64,000 nucleotides of DNA, from the NCBI RefSeq assembly GCF_000337135.1, contig NZ_AOIN01000056.1, forward strand, positions 1-64,000. The letters are read 5' to 3'. The stretch comes from Natrialba chahannaoensis JCM 10990. Its GTDB lineage: Archaea > Halobacteriota > Halobacteria > Halobacteriales > Natrialbaceae. Below the pieces are notes generated by a model. That model saw only the letters and a program-made list of their open reading frames with translations. It was not told where the DNA came from and searched no databases. Of the stretch, positions 1 through 8,505 are shown one piece after another (the first letter of the stretch is position 1; each line of letters starts with the position of its first letter). The position numbers and the translations under genes are program-made.

Positions 1-19
1 AGATGTGTATAAGAGACAG
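1..19. other. Nextera/Tn5 mosaic-end adapter remnant
   Basis: The first 19 bases read AGATGTGTATAAGAGACAG, which is exactly the Tn5 mosaic end used in Nextera (tagmentation) libraries. Haloarchaeal sequence starts directly after it. This is untrimmed library adapter at a contig end, not biology. Confidence 0.96.
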
Positions 20-191
20 GATCTAGCCCGTATATTCCGGGGATCGCCGCTGAGACGACCTCTGGGTCGAAAAGCCAGATGAGTGCACCGAAGGCGAGTG
101 CCCCGACTGCACCACCGACTGCGCCACCGACCGGCCAGCCAATCGAGGTCTCGATACCGACTGTCGACTGTGTATCGGACTCTGCGCTCAT
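20..191 (-). CDS. Small membrane protein, 5' part only (cut by contig end)
   Basis: A minus-strand reading frame starts at ATG 191-189 and is open to the adapter junction at base 20, giving 57 residues with no stop. It begins MSAESDTQSTVGIETS, followed by a Gly/Ala/Val-rich stretch (GWPVGGAVGGAVGALAFG) and a hydrophobic segment (ALIWLFDP), so it is probably a small integral membrane protein. It is divergent from the acetyltransferase gene at 365, with a 173-bp shared promoter region. I do not recognise a characterised function. The coding call rests on the clean frame and halophilic composition. Confidence 0.6.
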
Positions 192-364
192 AGTGAAGCC
201 ATTGTACCACAACAGGTGCTATAATGGTTTGTCCGGCACGTGTCACGTCCGCCGGCAAACGTGACATCCACGCTCTGGCGACCTGCACTCGAGTGCGATA
301 ACCGACCACTGACATCGACTGGACGACGGCTATTAGTTTCCCTCCGCCCAAGCGACTCCAACCC

Positions 365-922
365 GTGTCTCCGGATCTGTCGTACGAACTGCTCGGGTGG
401 CCACCCGACGGCCCGAAGCTGCCACTCGATCACAAACGGTTCAGCTACGCCGGCAAGTTCGTCATGACGAACACCGGCAAGGCAGTCGCCCGTGACGGCG
501 AAACAATCGTCGCAGCCATCGCGTTCAACGAGGATCGCACCGACGAGCGAACGCTGTGGCTCCGATACGTTACTGTTGCCCACGACCGCCGCGGCGAGGG
601 GATCGGCCCCGAACTCGTCTCGCTCGTCCGCGACCACGCCGCCGAACGCGGCTACGAACGCGTCCGAATCGCAGTCAACAACCCATTCGCCTACGAGGCA
701 CTCTACCGCGCTGGCTTCGCCTACACTGGCGAAACGACGGGAATCGCTGAACTGGTACTCGAGTACCAATCATCTACAGCTAGTGAGAACGACCCAACGG
801 GAGCCAAGCGCGAACGAGACACGTACCAGGCGGGTCTCGACGAGTTTCGAGACCGAGACCTTTCCACGGAGGAGACAGACTTTCTCGAGTCGCGAGTCGG
901 CAGCGAGCCGCCGGACCGGTAG
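365..922 (+). CDS. GNAT family N-acetyltransferase
   Basis: A 185-residue protein of the GNAT acyltransferase superfamily, which transfers an acetyl group from acetyl-CoA to an amine. The fold is visible around residues 45-140: a beta-strand [20 protein letters not shown] contains the acetyl-CoA pyrophosphate-binding motif A (RRGEGIG), followed by a helix and the late strand and tyrosine region [18 protein letters not shown]. The last 45 residues are a charged tail ([15 protein letters not shown]). The start is the GTG at 365; no better in-frame ATG lies upstream. The substrate cannot be inferred. It sits 70 bp upstream of fen1 on the same strand, so co-transcription is possible. Confidence 0.85.
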   Translation: MSPDLSYELLGWPPDGPKLPLDHKRFSYAGKFVMTNTGKAVARDGETIVAAIAFNEDRTDERTLWLRYVTVAHDRRGEGIGPELVSLVRDHAAERGYERVRIAVNNPFAYEALYRAGFAYTGETTGIAELVLEYQSSTASENDPTGAKRERDTYQAGLDEFRDRDLSTEETDFLESRVGSEPPDR

Positions 923-992
923 CACGCAACAGCCGTCGACGACGAGAGCAAGAGGGGACAATTCAAATCCCGGACGTACCAATAGTGGCCCA

Positions 993-1970
993 ATGGGAAA
1001 CGCTGCTTTACGCGACATCGCCGTCATCAAGGAAACGCCGTTCTCTGAAATCGAGGGTGTCGTCGCCGTCGACGCGCACAACTGGCTCTACCGGTACCTG
1101 ACGACGACCGTCAAGTGGACCAACAGCTCGAAGTACACAACCACGGACGGCACCGAGGTCGCCAACCTGATTGGCATCGTCCAGGGGCTCCCCAAGTTCT
1201 TCGAGAACGACGTGACGCCGGTCATGGTCTTCGACGGTGGCCCCTCTGAACTCAAAGAAGATGAGATCGAATCACGCCGTGAGCAGCGCCAGACGTACGA
1301 GGCGCAACTCGAGACCGCCCGCGAGGAAGGCGACGAGGTCGCCATCGCCCAACTCGAGTCGCGTACGCAGCGACTGACGCCGACGATTCAGGAGACCAGC
1401 CGCGAACTCCTCCGATTGCTCGACGTGCCGATCGTCGAAGCACCCGCTGAGGGCGAAGCGCAGGCCGCCCATATGGTCCGGCGTGGTGACGCAGACTACG
1501 TCGGCTCCGAGGACTACGACGCACTGCTGTTCGGGTCGCCCTACACCCTCCGACAACTCACGAGCAAGGGCGATCCCGAACTGATGGATCTCGAGGCCAC
1601 ACTGGACCACCACGATCTCACACTCGAGCAACTCATCGACGCGGCTATCCTCATCGGAACGGACTTCAACGAGGGCATCTCGGGAATCGGCCCGAAAACT
1701 GCGCTGTCGGCAATCTCTGAGCACGGCGACCTCTGGAGCGTGCTCGAAGCGCGCGGCGAGACACTCGAGTACGGCGACCGCGTGCGGGCGCTCTTCCGGG
1801 AGCCGAACGTGACGGACGAGTATGAGTTCGAGACGACGTTGGACCCGGACATGGAGGCGGCGCGGGAGTACGTGACCGACGAGTGGGGCGTAGATGCCGA
1901 CGAGGTCGCACGCGGGTTCGAGCGGATCGAGGAGAGTGTGACACAGACTGGGCTGGACCGCTGGACCTGA
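993..1970 (+). CDS. fen: Flap endonuclease 1 (FEN1)
   Basis: A 325-residue structure-specific nuclease that removes 5' flaps during Okazaki-fragment maturation and long-patch repair. It begins [20 protein letters not shown], as archaeal FEN1 does. Metal-binding acidic residues are present in order: [38 protein letters not shown] (two Glu), [14 protein letters not shown] (two Asp) and [19 protein letters not shown], which also starts the H2TH DNA-binding region. The C-terminus QTGLDRWT resembles a PCNA-interacting (PIP) box, with Thr where the second aromatic residue is usual. The open frame extends upstream to 492, but that part is Ser/Arg-rich shadow of the acetyltransferase gene. ATG 993 fits the family length. 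Confidence 0.96.
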   Translation: MGNAALRDIAVIKETPFSEIEGVVAVDAHNWLYRYLTTTVKWTNSSKYTTTDGTEVANLIGIVQGLPKFFENDVTPVMVFDGGPSELKEDEIESRREQRQTYEAQLETAREEGDEVAIAQLESRTQRLTPTIQETSRELLRLLDVPIVEAPAEGEAQAAHMVRRGDADYVGSEDYDALLFGSPYTLRQLTSKGDPELMDLEATLDHHDLTLEQLIDAAILIGTDFNEGISGIGPKTALSAISEHGDLWSVLEARGETLEYGDRVRALFREPNVTDEYEFETTLDPDMEAAREYVTDEWGVDADEVARGFERIEESVTQTGLDRWT

Positions 1971-2698
1971 GCATAGCGTTCGTGTTCGATCTGCTTCTGA
2001 TTCGGTTCCAGTGCGGGGTCTGCTTCTGGTCCTTGTTCCGGTACTGATCCAGCAAATCGCGCTCGTCGCGATAGTGCGAATCTGAGTGCGCTGACGGACT
2101 GTTTCGTGAATCGAACGGTTTTCTCTTCGGGAGAATCGCAGCTGAAAGGTGGTGAGGGAATCGAAAACGCGGTTTGAGAGGTGGATCGAGAGACACCGCT
2201 TAGATGGTCTATAATAATCCGGCTATCGCTGGTTGTCGTGATTGGGGTGACGAAATATGACCCAACACGAACGCACCCGGTCCGCCCCGGCGGCAGACAC
2301 GGTAGATCCCACACGGGAGCAACAGCCGTCGGGAGACGACGCTCGCGGTTCGACATCGGCGCATAGCTGCTGTCGATCGCGATACAGATGACCGTCTTGC
2401 GGTCGTGGTCTTGCGGTCTTGCAAAGTCGAATCAACCGTGCGGTGTCGGCGATGCAGCCACACCATCCACACCACCACGATCCACGCGACGGATCACACC
2501 GGACACAGCCGCCACAGCTGGCGTCCGGTAGGTTGTGCCTGACATCGGACACCTAGGCCTGATACCCGACGACCGACCCGCACGTGTTCGTCGACCCACT
2601 TCACCTACTGGGACCGACGGTCGAATCGACAGTGTATCACCCCGTTCAGTTTTATTCCGTTCCGTTTCGATCTGGACCCCCTCTTTCCCACCCCAGCG
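1971..2698. other. Intergenic region between convergent fen and ndh-like genes
   Basis: About 730 bp with no confident gene. It holds one short frame with translation signals (2257-2391, listed separately) and direct T- and C-rich stretches near 2000-2060. Long minus-strand frames here are antisense with Ser/Arg-rich, non-halophilic composition. Nothing else is recognised. Confidence 0.5.
2257..2391 (+). CDS. Possible small ORF, perhaps the frameshifted start of a longer gene
   Basis: ATG 2257 opens 44 codons beginning MTQHERTRSAPAADTVDPTR. It is preceded by GGGGTGA 8 bases upstream (Shine-Dalgarno-like) and by a TATA-like TCTATAATAATC at about 2208-2219. The first 36 residues look halophilic (Asp/Glu, Thr, Ala) and then composition collapses to SCCRSRYR and a stop. 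Another frame (codon phase of 2363) then remains open to about 2540 and encodes DRDTDDRLAVVVLRSC and a Cys/His-rich end. Either this is a short ORF or a one-base insertion has broken a gene. No function is proposed. Confidence 0.3.
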   Translation: MTQHERTRSAPAADTVDPTREQQPSGDDARGSTSAHSCCRSRYR

Positions 2699-3916
2699 CT
2701 ACGACTCGCGATCAAATTCGAACGGCAGTCGGTGATTGACCTCCTCGCGTGCAAGTACCGCTGCCCGATCAGTCGCGCCGATCGCGGCGAGATACCGAAG
2801 CCTGACACCGATCTTGAGCAGCCGCGCACCGCGGCCAGTAAGCACGCTCGATCCAACCTGCGCGACTGCGTCGTCACCCACGCTGACAACCCAGCCCGGT
2901 GAGTCGAACGCGAAGTTCACGGACGTCGAAGCCAACACGGGCTTCTCGCCACTGTTCCGGTTGCGTTCCTCGCTCGCATCACGATCCTCGCTCGCGAGAT
3001 GCGCAATCGTCGGCGCGAGCGCCTGCGCTGCTTGAATCGCACTCTGGGCACTCGCCGGAACCGCCTCACCCTCCGCGTCAGCCATCCGCGCCGCGTCACC
3101 GAGTAGAAACGTCCGCTCGTCGAGTTCTAACGCCGGTCCGACCGTCGGCCGTTCCCGGCCGAGGGCGTCCGTCCCGCGGATTCCACCCGTCCAGACGACG
3201 CACTCCGCCGGGAGTTGCTCATCGGACTCGAGTCCCACCGCCGACGGCGTCACTCGAGTAACGGCTGTCCCAGTCCGGACTGTGACGCCGGCGGACTCGA
3301 GTGCGGCTGTCACCGCGCGCTGAAAGTGAGAGTCGAACTGTGGGGCGACGGTGTCGAGTTGTTCGAGAAGGGTGACAGATGGCACAGCGGTTGCGTTCGA
3401 TCCGTGACGCTCGCGAACGAGTGCGGCGAGTTCGCCGGCGACCTGGATACCCGAGAGGCCGGCACCGCAGACGACAAACTGTGGTTCGTCGTGCTCGCGC
3501 AACGCCTCTCGCGCTCGTGTCCGGACGGCAAACGCATCGGTGAGTCGTTTGAACGGAATCGCGTGTTCGCGGACGCCCTCGAGTCCGTGGGTGGCAGTCT
3601 GTGCGCCGAGACAGACGGCCGCGATATCGTAGGAGAGCGTGCCATCGGAGAGTCTGATGGTCTGTCGCTCACGGTCGATAGCCTCGACACGCGCTACGCG
3701 GACGGTTGCCCGATCGAGGACGGACGGGAGCGAGACGGTGATCGCGTTCGCCAGTTCGGGCCGGCGGAGTACACGGTGGAGTTCGTGCTGGACGAGGTGG
3801 TCCGGCGAGTCGTTAACCAGGGTGAGTTCGAGATTCGCATCTGTGGGCACTCGCTTCTCGAGTTCGCGGGTTAGCGTCAGGCCCGCGTAGCCGCCACCGA
3901 GGACGACGACGTGCAT
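2699..3916 (-). CDS. NAD(P)/FAD-dependent oxidoreductase, type II NADH dehydrogenase-like
   Basis: A 405-residue two-dinucleotide-fold flavoprotein. The FAD-binding GxGxxG motif is at the very N-terminus (MHVVVLGGGYAGLTLTREL). The NAD(P)-binding motif is FVVCGAGLSGIQVAGELA around residue 155, and the second FAD-contact strand is TFLLGDAARM near residue 285. Such proteins (Ndh2 family) oxidise NADH and reduce quinone at the membrane without pumping. Start ATG 3916 is chosen because the GGG motif must lie close to the N-terminus; the 39-residue upstream extension in frame is Arg/Val/Cys-rich and not credible. An insertion rich in Ser/Glu/Asp/Arg (SEDRDASEERNRN) lies near residue 330. It is convergent with fen. 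Confidence 0.85.
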   Translation of the reverse strand: MHVVVLGGGYAGLTLTRELEKRVPTDANLELTLVNDSPDHLVQHELHRVLRRPELANAITVSLPSVLDRATVRVARVEAIDRERQTIRLSDGTLSYDIAAVCLGAQTATHGLEGVREHAIPFKRLTDAFAVRTRAREALREHDEPQFVVCGAGLSGIQVAGELAALVRERHGSNATAVPSVTLLEQLDTVAPQFDSHFQRAVTAALESAGVTVRTGTAVTRVTPSAVGLESDEQLPAECVVWTGGIRGTDALGRERPTVGPALELDERTFLLGDAARMADAEGEAVPASAQSAIQAAQALAPTIAHLASEDRDASEERNRNSGEKPVLASTSVNFAFDSPGWVVSVGDDAVAQVGSSVLTGRGARLLKIGVRLRYLAAIGATDRAAVLAREEVNHRLPFEFDRES

Positions 3917-4056
3917 ACCCGATGTAGGTTCCCCGCGCCCAAATACTGGGGACCAAACGAACGCGTGGACCAAACGAACGCGTTCACGAACACAAACACA
4001 AACGCCAACACGAGCGCCGTGTGAATCGCTCAAATCATTCTTTCACCTTCAATTAT

Positions 4057-4068
4057 CTCTTTACAAAT
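4057..4068 (+). promoter_or_regulatory. TATA-like box for the 4088 lipoprotein gene
   Basis: CTCTTTACAAAT is centred about 26 bases before ATG 4088, the spacing of a haloarchaeal leaderless promoter. Confidence 0.45.
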
Positions 4069-4087
4069 CGACACTGTGACGTTCAGT

Positions 4088-4687
4088 ATGCATCGCCGCC
4101 GCGTTCTCGCACACGTTGGCACTGGAACCGTCCTCGGTACTGTTGGCTGTCTCAGCGCCCCTCTCCCCACTGGCGATTCGGGACAACGTTCCGACTCACC
4201 AGAATCCGGAGACGGAACGGACCCTCAAATCCCCGATACCAGGACACAGCCGTGCCCACCGTATGAAACAGACCGTGAGAGTGTCGTCTGCTCTCACACT
4301 GTCGATCCGGATTCGGCCGCGGTGTCTCTCGAGTTACATCCAAAGCGCAGTACCGTGGCCGATGGGGTACCCGAGACGGAGATCTCTCTGACACTTCGTA
4401 ATGACTCTGCTAGCGAACTAACGTTTAATCCGTACAGTTGGCATATTCGCACCAATACAGGAGCGGGTTGGCACGACATTCAGCAGGACCGAGCCGGGAA
4501 TGGTACCATAACTGTCCCTGCTGGCGAGACGCAGACGTGGTCGCTCGTCGACGCAGTCACTGCCGTTCGAGACGATCCCGAACTTGAACCGGGACTGTAC
4601 GCGGCAGAGCTGACCGTTCCTGCACCGACGCAGGAGGACGACAGCATCGCGTGCATCGCGCTCGTCCGACTCGATGCAGCGACGTGA
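4088..4687 (+). CDS. Tat-exported lipoprotein with Ig-like domain
   Basis: A 199-residue exported protein. The N-terminus HRRRVLAHVGTGTVLGTVGC combines a twin-arginine motif with a lipobox (TVGC), so it is probably exported folded and lipid-anchored at the outer face of the membrane. A low-complexity Ser/Asp/Gly linker follows, and then a beta-rich domain (about residues 75-195): LELHPKRSTV, ISLTLRNDSASELTFNPYSW, TITVPAGETQTWSLV, LEPGLYAAELTVPA. This layout resembles secreted immunoglobulin-like domains of the intracellular-proteinase-inhibitor (BsuPI) kind, but no function is assigned. Internal ATG 4088 is preferred over GTG 4076 because it places the signal peptide at the start and fits the TATA spacing. 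Confidence 0.75.
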   Translation: MHRRRVLAHVGTGTVLGTVGCLSAPLPTGDSGQRSDSPESGDGTDPQIPDTRTQPCPPYETDRESVVCSHTVDPDSAAVSLELHPKRSTVADGVPETEISLTLRNDSASELTFNPYSWHIRTNTGAGWHDIQQDRAGNGTITVPAGETQTWSLVDAVTAVRDDPELEPGLYAAELTVPAPTQEDDSIACIALVRLDAAT

Positions 4688-4797
4688 GCCGCGTCTGGTG
4701 TGTGAACCAGCCGCTTCTTGCTTCTCCCGCTGATTCAGAACGGCACAGAGCCACTCAGAACACCCGTACGGGCCTCGAAAGAGCGAACCAACTGCTC

Positions 4798-5781
4798 TCA
4801 GAACAGGTGCTCGTCCTCGTCGAGCAGGCGAGCTGGGCCGCCGACGTCCCATATCGTCGTCGAGACACCGCAGTCAGCGATCTCCTCTTCGACGAACTCG
4901 GCGTGCTCTTCGGTCGTGTTGACGTAGACGCTCGCGCCCGTGTCCGTCGAGAAGTAGACCGGGATGTCCTCTTCCTCGCGGAGTTCGCGCACGCGGTTGA
5001 AGATCGCGAGCGTGGCCGGCTGCCAGTAGACCCAGCCCTCGGGGCCGGTCATCGTCGTCGCCGCGAGCGAGAGCGAGTCGTGCTCAGCGAGTTCGAACAC
5101 GTCGTCGAACTCGTCGTTGCGAAGCGCGTCACGCATCTCGGCAATCTGGCCGTGGATGTGGGCGTTGCGGGCCTGGAACATGTGACTGTCGGCGGCCTCA
5201 TCGTGCGCGTCTTCGGTCTCCTTGTGGTAGGGCACGAGTCCGACGATGATCTTCAGATCCTCGTGGAGGTTACTCGGCAGGCGCTCGGAGCGACAGTCTT
5301 CGTCGTTCAGCCCGGTGTGAAGCTGCGAGAACGCGCCGGTCACCGCACGGGCGGCTGAAGCCGAGCCGACGCGTGCGATCGTCGAGACGGTTGGTCGGTC
5401 GGCGTCGAGTTCGGCCGCCTCAGCCAGCGCCATCGCCGCCGCGGCGAAGCCCGAGGATGAGGAGCCAAGACCGACGTTCGTCGGGAAACTGTTCTCGCTC
5501 TCGAGTCGGACCGGGTAGACCGTGTGTGCCGCATCGGACATATCCCGTGCCTTCTCGACGACAGCGTCGACGCGCTCGGCCGCGCGGCCCTCGAGTTCCT
5601 CGCCGTCGACGACGTAGGTGTCTTCGTCGTAGTCCATCGAGAACTCGACGGTGGTTCGGGTGTGGCTCGGGGCCGTACAGACGCTGATACTGTCGTGATA
5701 CGGGAGTCGCTCGATATCGTCGCGCATCCCGTGATATTTGACCAGCCCCTGGATGGGGTGGGCCATCGCGGTCGCCTTCAT
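4798..5781 (-). CDS. mvaD: Phosphomevalonate decarboxylase (diphosphomevalonate decarboxylase family, haloarchaeal type)
   Basis: A 327-residue GHMP-kinase-superfamily enzyme of the mevalonate route to isoprenoids (ether lipids, carotenoids, quinones). The N-terminus MKATAMAHPIQGLVKYHGM and the phosphate-binding loop SFPTNVGLGSSSSGFAAAAM (around residue 120) identify the family; FSTDTGASVYV near residue 290 is the C-terminal substrate region. In halophilic archaea this family has been shown to decarboxylate mevalonate 5-phosphate rather than the diphosphate, in a modified pathway using isopentenyl phosphate kinase; that specificity is carried over by homology. Start ATG 5781 is chosen over the longer frame to 5838 because of the family N-terminus and a TATA-like box 28 bases upstream. 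Confidence 0.9.
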   Translation of the reverse strand: MKATAMAHPIQGLVKYHGMRDDIERLPYHDSISVCTAPSHTRTTVEFSMDYDEDTYVVDGEELEGRAAERVDAVVEKARDMSDAAHTVYPVRLESENSFPTNVGLGSSSSGFAAAAMALAEAAELDADRPTVSTIARVGSASAARAVTGAFSQLHTGLNDEDCRSERLPSNLHEDLKIIVGLVPYHKETEDAHDEAADSHMFQARNAHIHGQIAEMRDALRNDEFDDVFELAEHDSLSLAATTMTGPEGWVYWQPATLAIFNRVRELREEEDIPVYFSTDTGASVYVNTTEEHAEFVEEEIADCGVSTTIWDVGGPARLLDEDEHLF

Positions 5782-5805
5782 ACCCGGATAGGCGGATGAT
5801 GGCCG

Positions 5806-5813
5806 CTTAAAGT
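5806..5813 (-). promoter_or_regulatory. TATA-like box for mvaD
   Basis: On the minus strand ACTTTAAG lies about 28 bases before ATG 5781, consistent with a leaderless or near-leaderless transcript. Confidence 0.4.
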
Positions 5814-5930
5814 TCACGGCATCCGATTGGTGTGCCACTGGCGAGTATCAGTAGCCCCCCGGCGCGTCGTAGCGGCTGCTAGCAGGTGTTACCGATCGGG
5901 CTCAAGGGCAAGCGCGACGGTGCCCGCCAG

Positions 5931-6863
5931 CTACCGGATCGCATCCTGTAGTGACTCGCGCCATTCTTTTGCAGCCACACACTCTCCCTCGAGTTCACCC
6001 AGTCGCAACTCGACCGTTTCGAGGTCCTCGTCGATGCGGTCGATCTCTCCGGAGACCGTCGACCGGACCAGAAGGAGTTCGCGTTTGAGCCGCACCTCGG
6101 TTTCGTCGAGTCGCGTCGCCAGCGAATTTGTTTCGGACTCGAGTGCGGTTTCGATCGTGTCGAGTCGCGTCTCAAGATCAGTGAGCTGTTCGTCGTGCGC
6201 CTCGGCGGTGGATTCGAGGTTGTCGAGCCGTTCGTCGTGCACTTCGGTGCTGGATTCGAAGTCGTCGAGAGACTGTTCGAGGTCGTTACGAGTAGCCTCG
6301 AGTTCGGCCTGTTGCGTGGCCGTTTCGGCTCGATGGTGTTCCAGTTCTGTGTCGAGGGCTTCGAGCCGATCAGCGACCGAGTCGAGGTGTGGTTGGAGCG
6401 TCCCATTGATTCGTTGCCGGAGGACATCGTCGGCTGCGCTCAGATCTTCGATGTCGGATTGTAAGTGCTCAACGTCGGTTCGGATTGCTTCGAGATCGGT
6501 GTGCAGGCTGTCGAGTTCGAGCGGGGTGTCGGCGGAGTGCTGGTCAGCGCTGTCGGTGGTGGTAGAATCCGTGGCAGTTGTAGCGTCAGTAGCAGCTATC
6601 GCCGCAGTAGCTTCGCTATCGGATGTATTACCGTCGCTGTCGTCGTCGCCGCCGTCGCCGCCGTCGCCGTCGCTATCACCGACGTCCTCACTGGCCCCGT
6701 TATCGTCATCGTCACCGTCCTCACGAACGAGCGCACGTCGAAGCGCCGCTCGCTGGTCGTCGTGTTGGTCGTCGCGGAGTTCGGTCAGCAACGCCTCGAG
6801 AACGTCGGTATCGGACGGTGTCGACGGACCATCCGACGGGGGAGTCTCATTTTGTGATGCCAT
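5931..6863 (-). CDS. Acidic coiled-coil protein of unknown function
   Basis: A 310-residue soluble protein with two parts. Residues 1-110 are disordered and Asp/Ser/Gly-rich (runs such as DGDGGDGGDDDSDGN and ATDATTATDSTTTDSA). Residues about 115-310 form one long predicted coiled coil of repeating Leu/Glu/Asp/Arg heptads (LRQRINGTLQPHLDSVADRL, LDNLESTAEAHDEQLTDLET, EIDRIDEDLETVELRLGELE). The start is ATG 6863, preceded by GGAG 8 bases upstream; the longer frame to 6998 is not supported. It is divergent from nth with about 300 bp between. A structural or complex-bridging role is possible, but nothing in the sequence names the partner. Confidence 0.75.
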   Translation of the reverse strand: MASQNETPPSDGPSTPSDTDVLEALLTELRDDQHDDQRAALRRALVREDGDDDDNGASEDVGDSDGDGGDGGDDDSDGNTSDSEATAAIAATDATTATDSTTTDSADQHSADTPLELDSLHTDLEAIRTDVEHLQSDIEDLSAADDVLRQRINGTLQPHLDSVADRLEALDTELEHHRAETATQQAELEATRNDLEQSLDDFESSTEVHDERLDNLESTAEAHDEQLTDLETRLDTIETALESETNSLATRLDETEVRLKRELLLVRSTVSGEIDRIDEDLETVELRLGELEGECVAAKEWRESLQDAIR

Positions 6864-7160
6864 CGTTATCTCCGTCTGCGGGTGGGAATCGGACCGGCGG
6901 ACAGCAGCCAGGGCCTCCACGCCAACTGCCCAACGAATCGTCACGTTGGCTACCGCGAGCGTGGCTGCGATCGGCGACTCTTCGTGGTCAGTGACCAACC
7001 CTCCTACGTGAGATATTAATACCCCATGTCAGTTGGACGCACGACAACGGTTCTATGGACTCGCTATCGGACTGGTAGCCGAACTGCTCTCCACGCGAGC
7101 GGGCGACAGTCTCGATGCGAACCGAACACCTCAAATGGTCGCTCTCGCAACGAACGCTGC

Positions 7161-7844
7161 ATGGGAACCCCGCTCGAGAGCCGCACGGAACAGGCCGAAG
7201 AACTCGTCGACCGACTCGAGGAGGCTTACCCCGACTCGACGATCTCGCTTCGCTACGCGAATCGACTCGAGTTACTGATCGCCGTGATCCTCTCGGCGCA
7301 GTGTACCGACGAACGGGTGAACAAGGAAACGAAGCATCTCTTCGAGAAGTACGACGGGCCGGCGGACTACGCCAACGCACCGCAGGACGAGCTTGCCGAG
7401 GATCTGAGCTCGATCACCTACTACAACAGCAAGGCGGGGTACATCAAGGACTCCTGTGAGATGATCCTCGAGGAGCACGATGGCGAGGTGCCCGACACGA
7501 TGGACGAACTCACCGAGCTGTCGGGCGTCGGCCGCAAGACGGCGAACGTGGTGCTCCAGCACGGTCACGACGTGGTCGAAGGTATCGTCGTGGACACGCA
7601 CGTCCAGCGACTCTCGCGTCGGCTGGGACTCACGGAGGAAGAGTACCCCGAACCGATCGAACAGGAACTGATGGACCTCGTCCCAGAGGGGTACTGGCAG
7701 CAGTTCACTCACCTCTGTATCGACCACGGGCGGGCGACCTGTACGGCCCGCAATCCGGACTGCAGCGACTGCGTGCTCGCGGATATCTGCCCGTCGGAGA
7801 AAGGTGACAGCGAGATCGACCTGGCGTCGGGCGAACCTTGGTAA
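7161..7844 (+). CDS. nth: Endonuclease III (DNA glycosylase/AP lyase)
   Basis: A 227-residue base-excision-repair enzyme that removes oxidised pyrimidines and cleaves the abasic site. The helix-hairpin-helix with the catalytic lysine is ELSGVGRKTANVVL (about residue 120), followed by the catalytic aspartate in GIVVDTHVQRLSRRLGL. The [4Fe-4S] cluster ligands have the canonical C-x6-C-x2-C-x5-C spacing in CTARNPDCSDCVLADIC. ATG 7161 (MGTPLESRTEQ) fits the usual length; the upstream open frame is not coding-like. All key residues are present. Confidence 0.97.
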   Translation: MGTPLESRTEQAEELVDRLEEAYPDSTISLRYANRLELLIAVILSAQCTDERVNKETKHLFEKYDGPADYANAPQDELAEDLSSITYYNSKAGYIKDSCEMILEEHDGEVPDTMDELTELSGVGRKTANVVLQHGHDVVEGIVVDTHVQRLSRRLGLTEEEYPEPIEQELMDLVPEGYWQQFTHLCIDHGRATCTARNPDCSDCVLADICPSEKGDSEIDLASGEPW

Positions 7845-7952
7845 CGCAATAGGTGGCCGTGTGGCCACAGTGCGGACGATTCGAGTGCCAGCATGACCCA
7901 CGCAAGCCAAACGTCTTTTCAGCGGCCCGTGATAGCCATGGACGGGATCAGT

Positions 7953-8222
7953 ATGGTTGACGACCCAGAGGAAACCGGCCAGACCGACAGGACCGGGAAG
8001 GACGAACATGGGCGAGATGTCGAACTGGCACACGAAGATACCGAGGATGAAGACGACGCGGAGGAAGAAGAGCTAACCGAGGAAGAAAAGGAGGCACGAA
8101 AGCGTCGTGACGAAGAGGAACGCCGCCAGGATATCGAGCACAAATCCGACGAGCGCGAGGCGGACGCGCTCGGAAACGCCAACCCGGACCACCACCGCGA
8201 CGAAGAACCGTACAACAGCTAA
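7953..8222 (+). CDS. Small highly charged acidic protein
   Basis: An 89-residue protein, almost entirely charged: it begins MVDDPEETGQTDRTGKDEHG, continues with TEDEDDAEEEELTEEEKEAR and ends HHRDEEPYNS. It has no cysteines, no hydrophobic core and no membrane segment, so it is probably disordered or an extended helix. Starts at 7938 (MDGIS) and 7953 (MVDD) are both possible; 7953 is taken because the acidic composition begins there. It lies about 110 bp downstream of nth on the same strand. The function is unknown. Confidence 0.55.
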   Translation: MVDDPEETGQTDRTGKDEHGRDVELAHEDTEDEDDAEEEELTEEEKEARKRRDEEERRQDIEHKSDEREADALGNANPDHHRDEEPYNS

Positions 8223-8505
8223 GCAGCCACGTCACAGCCACTGACGGCCACAAACGGGACGCGATCAGGCTGATTTGGGCGAGTGCAGCGGGCGGGCGAC
8301 CCCGCGTTCCGTGCTCCCGGGCCGGCCGATCGAGATCGGATCCGACTACTACAGCACTGGGCCAGCGCAATTCCCGGCGGTCGTACACGTTTCGAATCGT
8401 TTCGCGGTTTTTCGGTCTGTGCGACAGAGTCGAGTACCCGCCTGATCCCTCTATCAGCTCCCCACACTGACTCACGACATCGCTGTCTCGATCCCGTAAC
8501 CCAGT

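Noticed and set aside
492-992. N-terminal extension of the FEN1 frame
   Set aside because: It overlaps the acetyltransferase gene in another phase and has no FEN1 similarity; ATG 993 fits the family.
5827-7011. A 394-codon plus-strand open frame rich in Ser/Arg
   Set aside because: It is the antisense shadow of the coiled-coil gene; Ser/Arg-rich composition is typical of the wrong strand in G+C-rich haloarchaeal DNA.
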